Shown piece by piece: positions 32,128 through 42,894 of a stretch of 64,000 nucleotides of DNA. How positions within the stretch are numbered: the first letter of the stretch is position 1; each line of letters begins with the position of its first letter. A program made the position numbers and the translations under genes. Below the pieces are notes generated by a model. That model did not search any database. It was not told the DNA's origin and saw only the letters and a program-made list of their open reading frames with translations. The stretch spans positions 1,351,501 to 1,415,500 of the forward strand of contig OY811971.1 of NCBI GenBank assembly GCA_963681505.1. The letters run 5' to 3'. The DNA comes from Eunapius fragilis. Lineage: Eukaryota; Porifera; Demospongiae; Spongillida; Spongillidae.

Positions 32128-33915
32128 ATGGAGGCCAGCTGCAAAATTGTCGCCCTGGGTCATACTGGTGACGGAAAATCATGCTTATGTCAGAACTTAG
32201 CACTTCGTATGTTATCGCCTGAATCTCTGTCTGAAGAAATTGATAATGTTTTTGTGGACTCGAGTGGAGTTTCATCACACACACACAATCCAGTCTCTGT
32301 AACAGGTGGAAATCCAAGTTTGCTAGTGATGGATACTCCTGGCTTAATGGATTCGAATGGGGTTGAAAAGGACGAGCAAAGCATCGTAAACATCGTTAAA
32401 AGTGTGGCGAACCTTAAATCCGTGAATGGCTTTTGTTTGGTGGTGAACGAGTCAGCACCGCGGTTCGATTTCGGAATGCAGGACGCAGTGAAACTTCTAT
32501 ATGACTCGTTCGGCCCAGGCTGTTTGACAAACATGGGCATCGTGTTTACTAAGGCAATAGGTACGGTCACTCCCGCAGAATCTGCTGGAAAGAAAGAAGA
32601 AATTGTGCAGATAATCTCACGTAGAACTGGATTCTCCGTGTCTCACATGGCATCTTGGCAAGTAGACCTAAAACCAGAAGAATTACGTAAGAACCCATTA
32701 TTGAGGTTAACTGATAATGATATAACACAACTAAAATTGGGAAGAGACTCAACTTTGAATGAGATCATACGCTGGGCCCGCGCAAAACCTGAGGTTAGTA
32801 CAGAAAACGCAACCCCTGGTGATTATGAGGACAAGAGAATTGCACGCGAAGCTGAAACAAAGCGAAAAGTAGCAGAGGAAAATCAGAAGAAGGCAGAGGA
32901 AGACAAAATGAAGGCAGAAGTAAGCAAGGAGATAGCAGAAAAAGAAAAGAAGAAGGCAGAAGAAGCGCAAAAGAGGGCAGAAGACGACAGGGATAAGGCA
33001 GAAGAAGAAAGGAAGAGGGCAGAGGAAGAAAAGATGATGGCAGAGAAAGAAAAGAAGAGGGCAGAAGATGCGCAAAAGAGGGCAGAAGACGACAGGGATA
33101 AGGCAGAAGAAGAAAGGAAGAGGGCAGAGGAAGAAAAGATGATGGCAGAGAAAGAAAAGAAGAGGGCAGAAGAAAGCAAGGAGATGGCAGAAAAAGAAAA
33201 GAAGAAGGCAGAAGAAGCGCAAAAGAAGGCAGAAGACGACAAGGATAAGGCAGAAGAAGAAAGGAAGATGGCAGAAGAAGATAAGAAGAAGGCAGAAGAA
33301 CACAAGGAAAAGGCAGAAGAAGAAAAGAAGAGGGCAGAAAACGACAAAAAGAAGGCAGAAGAAGAAAAAAAGGCGGCACAAGAAGAAAAGAACAGGGCAG
33401 AAGAAGGAAAAACGAGGGCAGAGGAAGAAAAGAAGAAGGCAGAAGAAGCAAAGACGAAAGCAGAGAACACGGCACTAGAAGCAAGAAAGGCGGCTGCAGA
33501 AGATAAGAAGAAGTTAGAGGAAGCAAAACAAGCAGAAGAAAAGGCGGAAGCAGCAAGAAAGGTGGCAGAAGAAGCTGGGAGGACAGCAGTGAAAGCGGCA
33601 GAAAATGCAAGCAAGGCGGCTGCGGAAAATACGATGAAGGTAGAGGTGGCGGAAGCAGCAAGAAAGGTGGCAGAACAAGCTAGGATGGAATCAGAGATCG
33701 CGGCAGATAATGCAAGAAAGGCGGCTGCAGTAGATAAGGTGAGAGTAGAGGACGCAATAAAAGCAATAGAAACGGCGGAAAAAGCAGCAAGGATAGCAGA
33801 AGAAGCTAAGAAGAACGCAGAGCAGGTGGCAGAAGCAACAAGAAAGACTGCAGAGAACTCTTATTATTTTATTTTTGTATTTCTTATTTTATTTTTATAT
33901 TTTTTTTTTGAATAA
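32128..33915 (+). CDS. AIG1/GIMAP-like GTPase with long coiled coil and C-terminal membrane anchor
   Basis: Single exon, 595 residues. The P-loop GHTGDGKS lies at residues 11-18, the G3 motif DTPG at 69-72, and a G4-like FTKA at 140-143 lacks the usual Asp. Residues 1-215 thus form a TRAFAC-type G domain of the AIG1/GIMAP kind. Residues about 230-570 are an almost uninterrupted run of K-A-E-E heptad-like repeats, a long charged coiled coil, including a near-identical duplicated block (DAQKRAEDDRDKAEEERKRA type). The last 19 residues, FIFVFLILFLYFFF, form a tail anchor. GIMAPs act on membranes in immunity and plant AIG1 in pathogen response; a membrane or immune role here is inference. It has a TATA box upstream, AATAAA downstream and no lesions. 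It may be the only intact host gene in the window. Confidence 0.8.
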   Translation: MEASCKIVALGHTGDGKSCLCQNLALRMLSPESLSEEIDNVFVDSSGVSSHTHNPVSVTGGNPSLLVMDTPGLMDSNGVEKDEQSIVNIVKSVANLKSVNGFCLVVNESAPRFDFGMQDAVKLLYDSFGPGCLTNMGIVFTKAIGTVTPAESAGKKEEIVQIISRRTGFSVSHMASWQVDLKPEELRKNPLLRLTDNDITQLKLGRDSTLNEIIRWARAKPEVSTENATPGDYEDKRIAREAETKRKVAEENQKKAEEDKMKAEVSKEIAEKEKKKAEEAQKRAEDDRDKAEEERKRAEEEKMMAEKEKKRAEDAQKRAEDDRDKAEEERKRAEEEKMMAEKEKKRAEESKEMAEKEKKKAEEAQKKAEDDKDKAEEERKMAEEDKKKAEEHKEKAEEEKKRAENDKKKAEEEKKAAQEEKNRAEEGKTRAEEEKKKAEEAKTKAENTALEARKAAAEDKKKLEEAKQAEEKAEAARKVAEEAGRTAVKAAENASKAAAENTMKVEVAEAARKVAEQARMESEIAADNARKAAAVDKVRVEDAIKAIETAEKAARIAEEAKKNAEQVAEATRKTAENSYYFIFVFLILFLYFFFE

Positions 33916-33980
33916 TAATAACACCTGTTAGATAGTGTGTTACATAGTAATCCTGTACATGCATTTATTCCCAATCGTGT

Positions 33981-33986
33981 AATAAA
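33981..33986 (+). promoter_or_regulatory. Polyadenylation signal of the GTPase gene
   Basis: AATAAA lies 66 bases after the stop codon at 33915, in AT-rich DNA. Confidence 0.5.
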
Positions 33987-34142
33987 TAATAATACTTTTT
34001 TAAATTTTTTTTAATCAACAACTATTGATCGATAATCAACAACTAGATATACAGTACTTACACTAATCAGAATAAATGCACTAAATAACGAATGCTATTA
34101 TTAATACATACATACATATCCAGACACACTGAGACACACTGG

Positions 34143-36612
34143 CTATGAAAGTGACAATGAGGAACTATCCCCCTCCTGAAGGGAACAGCCACATCGTAAG
34201 AGGAGGGCTCGGGCATTGGCTCGCACAAGAGTCAAATTAAGGCGGCCATACAAGCTGCAGACAACCTTGGACTTGGGGGGGTTGGTCCTTGTGGCAAGGT
34301 ATGATGCAAGCCGTGAAAAAGCTTGCATCGCTTCGTTGCCCCAGGCTCCATATGACTCGGCCACAAGGGGAATACATGTCCACCCTAGCTCGGAACACTT
34401 GGCATCATTGGCAGAGTGCTTCCTTAGCTCAGCAGCAACCGCTGCTGACCCTGCTGTGTGACCCGCTTCAGATATAAGAGTAGGGTTAAGCGGAGACACC
34501 ACAGTAAGGTCAAAGGCAGCAGGCTTGCCACAGAGCCAATTGGAAGCTAGGATGTCAGCAGGGCATGTGTTCCGAAGCTCATGTCCTAGTCCACTACCAG
34601 CCTCTGCCTTGGCGCTGATGCAGGCATGATGACAGGTTTGAAGCACCTGGATACAGCATTACCACCTCTCTTACATGTTATTGCATGGTGACCTAGGGGA
34701 TCCAAGGGATGTTCTGGACACAATGTACAGGGAGGTGAGCCAGATGAGGTGTTTAGCCCCAGCCACCACTTGATGGCCATTTGGTGCTCGTTGGGGTCTA
34801 AGCTTAGACCCAGGCCTGGAGATGGTACTACAGAGAGCCAAGCAGAGGCATGGGGAGCTAGAGGAGATAGACAGGAGACGAGCCTTGTCAGCCACAGAGC
34901 TCTGGGATAGAAGAGACTTAAATTGAATGTTTTCTAATGCAGCTGATAGAGTGTGTTGTCGGCAAGGAGAATATTAATTGCACTCTCAGGGGGAACACAT
35001 CTATTGTAGGAATTGACCGCATCAGCCAGGAAGTTATCTGATGGTGAGGCAAGGCCTGCAATACTGATGGAGGCGATAAAGGCTGCATTAGAGTGATGAG
35101 CTAGTAAACGAAGCCCCAGGCCACCTCTGCTTAAGCTCAACTGGGCCTGCATCCAAGAACTGTCAGTAGTGTCAATAGCTTGGCACTCTGTGAAGGTGCA
35201 CCTAACCTGCTCATCAAAGGCATGCAACTCATCCAATGCCAGGGATGGGGGAGTGGAACGTGCAACGTGGACCAATTTGGTAAATCCACCACACATGCGT
35301 AGTAGAATGAGAGCAATCTGAGGATCACATGACCCGAGCTTAACCAGGAAGGATAGCAAAATGGAGGCAGCAGCACGTTTAGAGGCAATAAATGATGAAC
35401 AAAATGCAACATGCCCTATGGGAGCTCCAAGGATGATAAGATTGGGAGTACAAGATTTGTTCATCTGAGAAGGGAATACACTGAGGTCACCTTGGCCAAA
35501 AAGCTCACATTTTGATGGATTTAGATGGAGCCCCAATGAGGGACCTAAATCTTGAAGTAGACATACAACATGCTGGACAGAGGCAGATGGGCCGGCCACC
35601 ACCCCATCATCCAGGTACCATGCATTGAAAAGTAAGTCTTGGCAACTTTCCTCCTTGGAGATGGAAAGGACCAGATGGTGCAGGACCAAGGCGAAGTAGA
35701 AGGGGCCTAGGGGATCCCTTTGCTGCACACCAGCCTCAGAAGTCAAAGTTCCCAAAGAATGCCACAGGAAAGGGTGTTGGCCACAACACCATGTTGTCCA
35801 TGGGAGGAGAAGGGGAAAATGTAGGGTGCATTGGTCAAGGAGGGACTGGCGAGACACTAGGTTGAAGGCATTTTTCATATCAACCTTCAAGCAGACAAAT
35901 TCAGGGTCGTGCCAATGAGTATCAAGACAACGTCTGAGGCCATGGATTACCTTCTCACATCCTTGGGGGAGAGCAACACCAAACTGAAAAGGTTGAAAGA
36001 AAGCAGAAGCATCTTCCTTGATCAAACTGCATAAACATTTGCTAGTGAGTCGGCGAAGTGATTCACCCACTGCGATGGGCCTGATGTCCTGAGTACCTTT
36101 CCTTAAAGCAACTAAGCTGCCCCCGGCCATGTACTGGGAAATTGCAGCTGGGGCTTGTCCAGAGGTGAGGAGATTTATTATACCCCGAAGGAGGGAGCAG
36201 ATGGAAGTGGGAACTGGAACTTCAGCCACATCAAGAAGGTGTTGGATGCGCAGACCTGTGGGGCCTGCTGCAGAGGCCTTGGGGAATGATCGAAGGATAG
36301 ACAGTACATTAAAGTCTGGTGGTAAGATTGGAGAGGCCAATGGAAGAGGTGGGTGAGCAGGAGGTAGTGGGGGAGGACTCTTGGGGTGTTTGGCTGATAG
36401 CTGAGTCCATGTATCCTCAGTATTGGGAGCGAGACCTGAAGAGGTAAGGATCTGGCAAGCCTTTCCAAGAAGGCCGTCCTTGGCAAGAGAAATGGCTTCA
36501 GTGATCTTCTTTACATCCTCCTCAAGGGGTGAAGACCAGGGGCCATGGTGTGACACATGCTGTTTGGTACGAGCCCACAATGATGTAAACTGACCACACT
36601 CCCAGGCCTCAC
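34143..36612 (-). pseudogene. Non-LTR retrotransposon: reverse transcriptase, CCHC finger and restriction-like endonuclease
   Basis: The main minus-strand frame (36580-34934) holds ASAAGPTGLRIQHL, RPIAVGESLRRLTSK, FVCLKVDMKNAFN and AWYLDDGVVAGP. These are RT motifs with the catalytic YLDD. After frameshifts near 34945 and 34860 come a C-x-x-C-x(8)-H-x(4)-C knuckle (CTLCPEHPLDPLGHHAITC). After another near 34640 comes CPADILASNW, AAFDLTVVSPL and further downstream conserved residues. The order RT, zinc knuckle, P-x-D...D-x-T-V endonuclease is that of RLE-type elements (R2/NeSL-like); the endonuclease label is inference. The 5' end is cut off near 36612. At least three frameshifts mean it is dead. 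Confidence 0.7.
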
Positions 36613-36663
36613 ATATAATACTTTTAAAACAAAATAATAAATAAAATAAAATTAATTAAGTAT

Positions 36664-36990
36664 CAAGTTGAAAAGGTTTTACACAGCCGAGAGATTGACC
36701 TTGCTGTCTGAAATTACAAGGTCAATTGATGTGTCGAAGAGATGTTGTGTCCTGTGGTAAGAAGAGCGCGAACCACGGAGGCACATGATAGCTGACCTAA
36801 GCAGGGAGAAGCTCACTTTGCAGCCAAGCCAGAATAGTGTTTTACTGTATGGTTGTTCCTGCTTATCCGTGATCAATGAAGCAAGTCTCTTGAAAACTAC
36901 TGGAGCAATTGAACTAATGGCGAAAGGAACCAAACTCAATTTCCCGAATGCGTTGTTCATATGCACGTTTCTTCTCCAGTTCAGCACGGC
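36664..36990 (-). pseudogene. Second RLE-type retrotransposon, C-terminal fragment
   Basis: The minus strand reads KLSLVPFAISSIAPVVFKRL then LGCKVSFSLLRSAIMCLRGS. This corresponds to the extreme C-terminus (after the endonuclease) of retrotransposon proteins like the preceding one but from a different lineage. It lies just upstream of the truncated 5' end of that element, in the same orientation. Confidence 0.45.
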
Positions 36991-37006
36991 GGTAGCACTG
37001 TGGTAA

Positions 37007-38902
37007 AGGGACTTTGCTTAAAGTAGCACAAAAAGGATTGAAAACCCTAACAGCAAGTGCATGATATCACTGCCTGTGATCGTCTTACTATGCTGAACCA
37101 ATTTAAAGCTGTCAGAATGGTGCTACGAACACCTTTTTCATAACTCACTGTTCACATGCTCTCTCTGATGTGAATACCCTGTCGCTGCAAAGCATCTTCC
37201 AACATGTAGGTGTGTGTGCTTTGCAGTTTGTTCATTTACCACCATCGTTTAAGTAGTCACACAACCTGATTGACAGTACCTGAGAAAGTTAGTGGAGGTG
37301 GTTGTTTTCTGCATTCAGTGAGTGTTGGTAAGGTGATTTTTTTTTTCTATTGTATGCAGGTGTACAGTGTGTTGCAGTGGAATCAAATGGCTCAACTAAA
37401 CTAACGGGCTCACATAGTACAAATGAGCAAGTGAAGAGGTAACCGCATCACCGTGCATGCATGTTTACAACTAACGCCCCAAGCCAAACTGGCAGGGTTC
37501 TCCACACCACCAAGGGGGGGGGGGGGGGGGGGTAAGGGCATGGTCACAGCCAGTATGGGGGTAAGTAAGCAACAGCACTCGTGACTTATAAACATAGGTT
37601 TGAATGTCATGCATGCATACAATATGGACATGGTTAAATGTATGCACATGTACTGTACGGTTTTAGGTTAGTTAATGTACATGTAGAGCTATGCATATAT
37701 GTGTATGCATGGTTCCTACACATACATAAAAGCAGCATTACATGTAGCTTAATTCTATGCAGTGGCAGCCAGCCTAACCTGATCATGCTCCACAGACATT
37801 TGTCCGCAACGTCCATCTGCCTATAAAGAGCAGAGACCTTAACGCAATTGAGGTGTTCTCTGTATAATCAGTTGGCAAAGCTGTCCTAAATATAAAGCAG
37901 TTTCTGATATCTGACATTTAATGCTGCAGCTGCTACCGTACACATTTGTCATGCCAAATCACCATATCCATCGACATATTGCAAATGCATGATGGTGTGA
38001 GCATCACTCCACACACTGTACCTTTATCTGTCATGCTTTTCATTATTGCACAGCAGAAGATGGTGTGCTCGTTGTCAAAACTAAGACGAGTTATCGTGGT
38101 ATGATAACTGCACTCCTCACTTCCCTTACAGCACCGAATTTATATGATTGACAATATTCTGAATGAGACTGATATTCCAGGTACATCTTTATTAATATTT
38201 ACCTACTCTAGTCCTCTCAGCCGGAGGTATTATGTGGTCAGGTGCTCAAACAAGGTGCATAACCAAGAGAACACTAGTGCACGTGTATATCATCTAACAA
38301 ATGAACACGTGAGGTAAAATTGAAGTTACAATGCACCGTATATAGTGAAAGTTTTTTTCTATGGTTGGGTACTCAGGTTGTGTCCATCCTCCACCAAGGT
38401 AAAATAGCAAAGTTGAATCTCTTATTCTGACGATGAAGCGAGCGTGCAGGTATTACTTACATGTACGGTAGCCGTCGTACATGAAATGACGGTAAGAAGT
38501 ACATGTAGGCAGGGTATGCGGAGAAGGAAACAAAATATTAGAGTAAAGGTCGGGTTATGTAGCGCTACAGTAAACTATCTCTTGAGAAAATCTTAATATT
38601 GAAAACTACAGGTTGACTCAGTCAAGGTTTGTTGATACATTGGTCACAAAGTGAACTCATTAGCAATTAACCCTCCGTGGGGCATCTTATATCAGCTAAT
38701 AGCTTACAGTGTACTTGAGGTCGCAATGAATGTGCCATTTTGCGAGCTATTAAAAGTCGCATTTTGCGAGCCGCTACTGTATTCAGTTGTGTTGTCTGGG
38801 TGTGGTCTGTACCCTGGGCAAGATTGGGTTCAATCCATCTACACAACCAGAAGATGTAACGTTGACGACGTCGTAGTACAGTCTCGATGGCACTTGTAAT
38901 TT
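37007..38902. other. No gene recognised
   Basis: A G run lies at 37516-37532. Several potential splice sites are seen (for example a tract before 38132), but no exon chain that I can support. Confidence 0.35.
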
Positions 38903-39175
38903 ACATTCTCTAACGAGAAAGTTGGTGTGATATAGGAATTGGAGGCAATGGTGGTGTTAAAAGAAAGGGAACAAGGTTTTGAGAAAAGGGTAATGAGACA
39001 AAAATCCTATATTTAGCACTTCCTTTGGTTCTGTTACATTGACACGTGCTCAATATAGGATTTTTGTCTCATTACCCTTTTCTCAAAACCTTGTTCCCTT
39101 CTTTTTAACACCACCATTGCCTCCAATTCCTATATCCCACCAACTTTCTCGTTAGAGAATGTTTTTCTTTACTTG
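38903..39175. repeat. Diverged Helitron-type 3' palindrome
   Basis: A fold-back of about 270 bases with arms of about 120 bases, reading ACATTCTCTAACGAGAAAG and ending TTTACTTG directly before a T. It is clearly related to the palindromes at 5939, 49372 and 61165 but is an older or separate subfamily. A matching Helitron 5' end to its left was not found. Confidence 0.7.
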
Positions 39176-40534
39176 TTTCCTCTATTTTTTTATTATCATT
39201 TTTTATCAATTATTAATACTGGCAAGTGCCCCCCCCACCCCCACCCCCTCCGCTTCAATTACCGTCACGAGCAGACGCCCGCTTTTGTTTGGGATCACTG
39301 TACGGAACGCGGGAGAATTCTAACACGTCGTCTGCTCTCCTCTTTTGTTTGCACAATTCTAGTTATACGTAAATGTCGCCATGGGAACGCTTCTATTTAA
39401 CACTACGCATTACGTAATGAATACGTATGTCAGTTTTATGTACTTTATGTACATCTGATACTTGAAGATGTCCTTCCAGGAGATTCCAAAGCGATTGGTA
39501 TAATTGGCGCTCTTTAGGAATAGAAACTGCAAGCATAGGTCACAATTGCGGGACGCCCAAGTGGCGGGCTGAATTTTGATTGGTTCGCTGCTATACGTAA
39601 TCACTACAGGAATGAAGGTTAGTTATAACTACATCACGTGATTAAAGATTACGGAGTATGGTAGCGCTTACTTCATCGGTGTGGTTTACAACGTTCGAAG
39701 TGAAAGAAACTTGGTACCGAAACTTGTAGACGTTGTGGATTGGATTTCCGAGTCGAGGCCAAGGTAGGATTGAACTGGCATGTGACATAATAGCACGTGG
39801 ACAGCGCTTGCATGTAAGAGCGGGCGCGGGTAGTACCACAGGGACCGCAAAATTAGTGGTAAAGTTAGGGGCAAGGAAGTATGTGGCGGCGGTGGGGTTT
39901 GGTGGCGGTGGACTGGTGGTGATGTGCGCTGACAGTGAGCATGTCAATATGGAGGGAAATGATTTTTAGATGTAATGATTCATCTTTATCGTCGACTTGT
40001 GGGTAGGCTTATCGCATCATGGTAATCATGAATTTCAATTGTCCCCGTAAAGTAAAGGATTACCCCGTGCTGCCCGACTACTACAGCGTACGCTACCGCA
40101 CTATATGGGACACTGCGTAAGGAAACATGTAAGTTACTAATACGCCCCGCCCCAGAATTCACAAGACTAAATGGACATGCCCTACCAAGCTTTTGAGGTA
40201 AGCTTCACGATTAGTATGGCTGACATTGTTATTGTTACAGAATGGTCTCCTTTGCTTCCCGAACGTGACGGCTGCATGCACCCAAGATTTAAGGTAAGAT
40301 ATCTCTCGTGATGTAACCTGTCCTTTATTAGTTTTCTTGATTTTCTAGTGTCTGAACAGAGAAACAACCTGTTCGATCGTTATAGCGTGTAAAGACATCT
40401 ACATTTCTTTATGTGTTCTTTTTATGGGTTGTATTTATTTATCACCATTTTATTAAAATCAATTAAACGTGTTGTTGATTTATTTATGTTGGGACCATCA
40501 ATTTACGGTAAATATCGTGATATTGTTACCTCTG
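39176..40534. other. Unassigned DNA, possible small host exons
   Basis: A plus-strand frame of 78 codons (39733-39969) rich in Gly and Val, and a small segment (about 40241-40291) bounded by TTGTTACAG and AAG/GTAAGA, could be exons. No family is recognised and no connected gene model is supported. Confidence 0.25.
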
Positions 40535-40684
40535 TCAACACCCAATAGAGTGTACTGGCTACACTTCAGGGGTGTTGGCCATAACACTCCTGAGCGGTTA
40601 CGACTACACTCCAGGGGGTGTCATTTTTAAACATGCGTACAGACACCCCTAAGTGTGTTGCGGTAACACCTTTTTTTTAACAGT
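40535..40684. mobile_element. CACTG-ended MITE, left end missing
   Basis: The right end reads GGTAACACC, then a T run, then AACAGTG; its complement is CACTGTT followed by A's, an EnSpm/CACTA-like terminus. Internal strings AGGGGTGTTGGCC and AGGGGGTGTCAT are related repeats. It directly abuts the start of duplication copy B. Confidence 0.45.
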
Positions 40685-42355
40685 GCAGGAGAAAGAAAGA
40701 GAAAGGAAAGAAGCGGCGGCAATGTGTCAAGATATTACATGGTATACCAAGAAAGCAAAGCAGGTGGGGGGTGGTTGGAGATGATAGTTTGACTGCTCCG
40801 GTTTTAGCTGGGAGATTAGATGCATGAGACAACGGCAACCACAACAGCTAGATGATAGCGCTAGCCTGAGCGGGAGTGTTTTTGAAGTACCTTGCAGATC
40901 AATTAATGCATGGTTTTCGCTTGCCGATATCAGGGACGTCATGTTGAACAATATCTGTAAGCAGGGCAAGCCGCTTGACACTGGCCAAAAAAAAAGTAAC
41001 AACATGATTTCACTTCATCAATCATGTAACGTATTTAAAACATGAGCGACTGGTCACTAGGTTGAGACGATGCCATACATGCACAGTGAGTGTATATAGC
41101 CAAAGATGCATCTTTCTGTACTTCAGCCTGAACACCACATCTCTCACTCACATCCTCCCATGTATTCCTCAGGAAAAGTATGATCTATAGAAGGTACAAA
41201 ATGATACTTAAGGAAATGATACTTTTGGCCTAAAGTCATTGCTTGGAGTACGTATGGTGGCTGTTGACCAATTAAGAATAGTCCAACATCATTCTTGAAC
41301 TCACCAATTTCTGCTGTTACATTTAAGGAATCAATGGATGTAGTTATGATTGGAATAACTGGTGGTGTAGCTGCATGCGCTGATATGTCATACACATACG
41401 TTTCACTGGACAGCAATGACCCTGATGCATCTCTCCGATCTGCTATGTGGTACGGGAAACAAAAAAGTACTATGCTCAGTTTAGCAACAACGACCGTATT
41501 GCAAATAATGTCTGCATGATTTATGAATGCATGCACGAGCAAATTCTAATCAAATAACAATCCTGTGCCAATATTGTCTTTAGTCAATGCAAGTGTATTA
41601 GATTGGTTTTCATGATGGAGTGGAAAGGGTCAAAAATATTGATATGCTTGTTGTAGTAATTAATCGGTCTCCCTTAGTTAGTTATGCAACTTACTTTTTA
41701 GCGCCAATGGATATATATTATCGGAATAGAATCGTACAAAGCATCGATGAACAAAATGGAAATAACACTCAAAATATATATTATTGTAATTAAGGTCACC
41801 TATAAACAAAATTCGACCCCCCCCCCCCCCCCCCCCTCCCTTTCCTAAAGGCTGCGTACGGCCATGCGATCCGAAGGGATATACACGTTCGCACGTTCCC
41901 TGTTAGCCTAGCCAAGCCTCGTTCCCAGGCCGTATCTTAATTAAAGTAACCCAACTGGTGTCTAACTGCGCATTCAGCTACGAAGACGCATCGACCCCGC
42001 GGAGGTGTGGTCAGCGGAAGCCCGCGTCGAGCTCGGCAACAACCGGACGAGGGAGGTACCTCGCAGGTGCCGTGGACGAACATTGCAAGCGCTTGATAGC
42101 AAGCGTCACTGAGGGACTATGGCTCCGTGGCGACGTCGCATCGACGTGAACCTCCGTGGAATTCCACCCACCCGCGGTGCGTATCGGATCAGACGCTTAC
42201 AAGATGGAAGTGATGTACGAGCAGTACATCACCATCAACGCCACAGCTACCGATTGTTACAACAACGTCGCGGAGACGGCGTTGCAGCTCGCGTCCTCGA
42301 TCCCAGGACCATGCAGCCTGTTGTGAGCTTCAACGGTACGGCCTCCGTGGTCGTC

Positions 42356-42387
42356 CATAGATTATAGAGTAGAAGGATAGGAAACAA
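42356..42387 (+). repeat. P-type element left terminal inverted repeat
   Basis: 32 bases, identical to the complement of 47152-47183. Starts CATAG. Confidence 0.92.
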
Positions 42388-42429
42388 ATCACGTGAGCCA
42401 TAGACTTCTATAGATCTTCTGGCGCGCAC

Positions 42430-42440
42430 TCCGCATAGTT
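42430..42440 (+). repeat. P-type element left 11-bp subterminal repeat
   Basis: TCCGCATAGTT, 74 bases from the left end; its inverted partner is at 47123-47133. By analogy with Drosophila P it may be a transposition enhancer, which is inference. Confidence 0.65.
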
Positions 42441-42894
42441 GTTAATTGGATGTGAAACGTTCCTCCCCTAAAACGACAACCAGAATTTGAAGAGGTAAAG
42501 AAGTTTTGAGAGAGTATTCTGATAGAGCTGTAAACGCTGATCACGTTGATATAAGTTTTGTTAGAGGCATGTGCATACGGTGGTCGATACGCACGTTTGT
42601 AGGAATCACTTATAAATGTGAACTGCGGCGTTCTGAATCCAAACGCATTGGTTTCAATCCTCTTGGAAGGTTTTTTCGTGTAGCTTTCGTGAAACTACAC
42701 AACATGGTGTATGTTTTACCTATGCCAGATTCTTATTGTGCGTGTGAGAGCCAAAAAACTAATTCCAGATAGGAGGTCAAACTGCGGCGTGTTGCGGGCG
42801 TATCTTTATAGTGGTCAGGGCGATATTGAGTATACATGTTAAGAAGTGTATTTTACACAGCAACGCATTTTGGTTTTAGTGTAACAAGCTTCGT

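Noticed and set aside
32749-33661. Three long minus-strand frames opposite the GTPase coiled coil
   Set aside because: They mirror the repetitive AAG/GAA/GCA codons of the plus-strand gene and have no recognisable domain.
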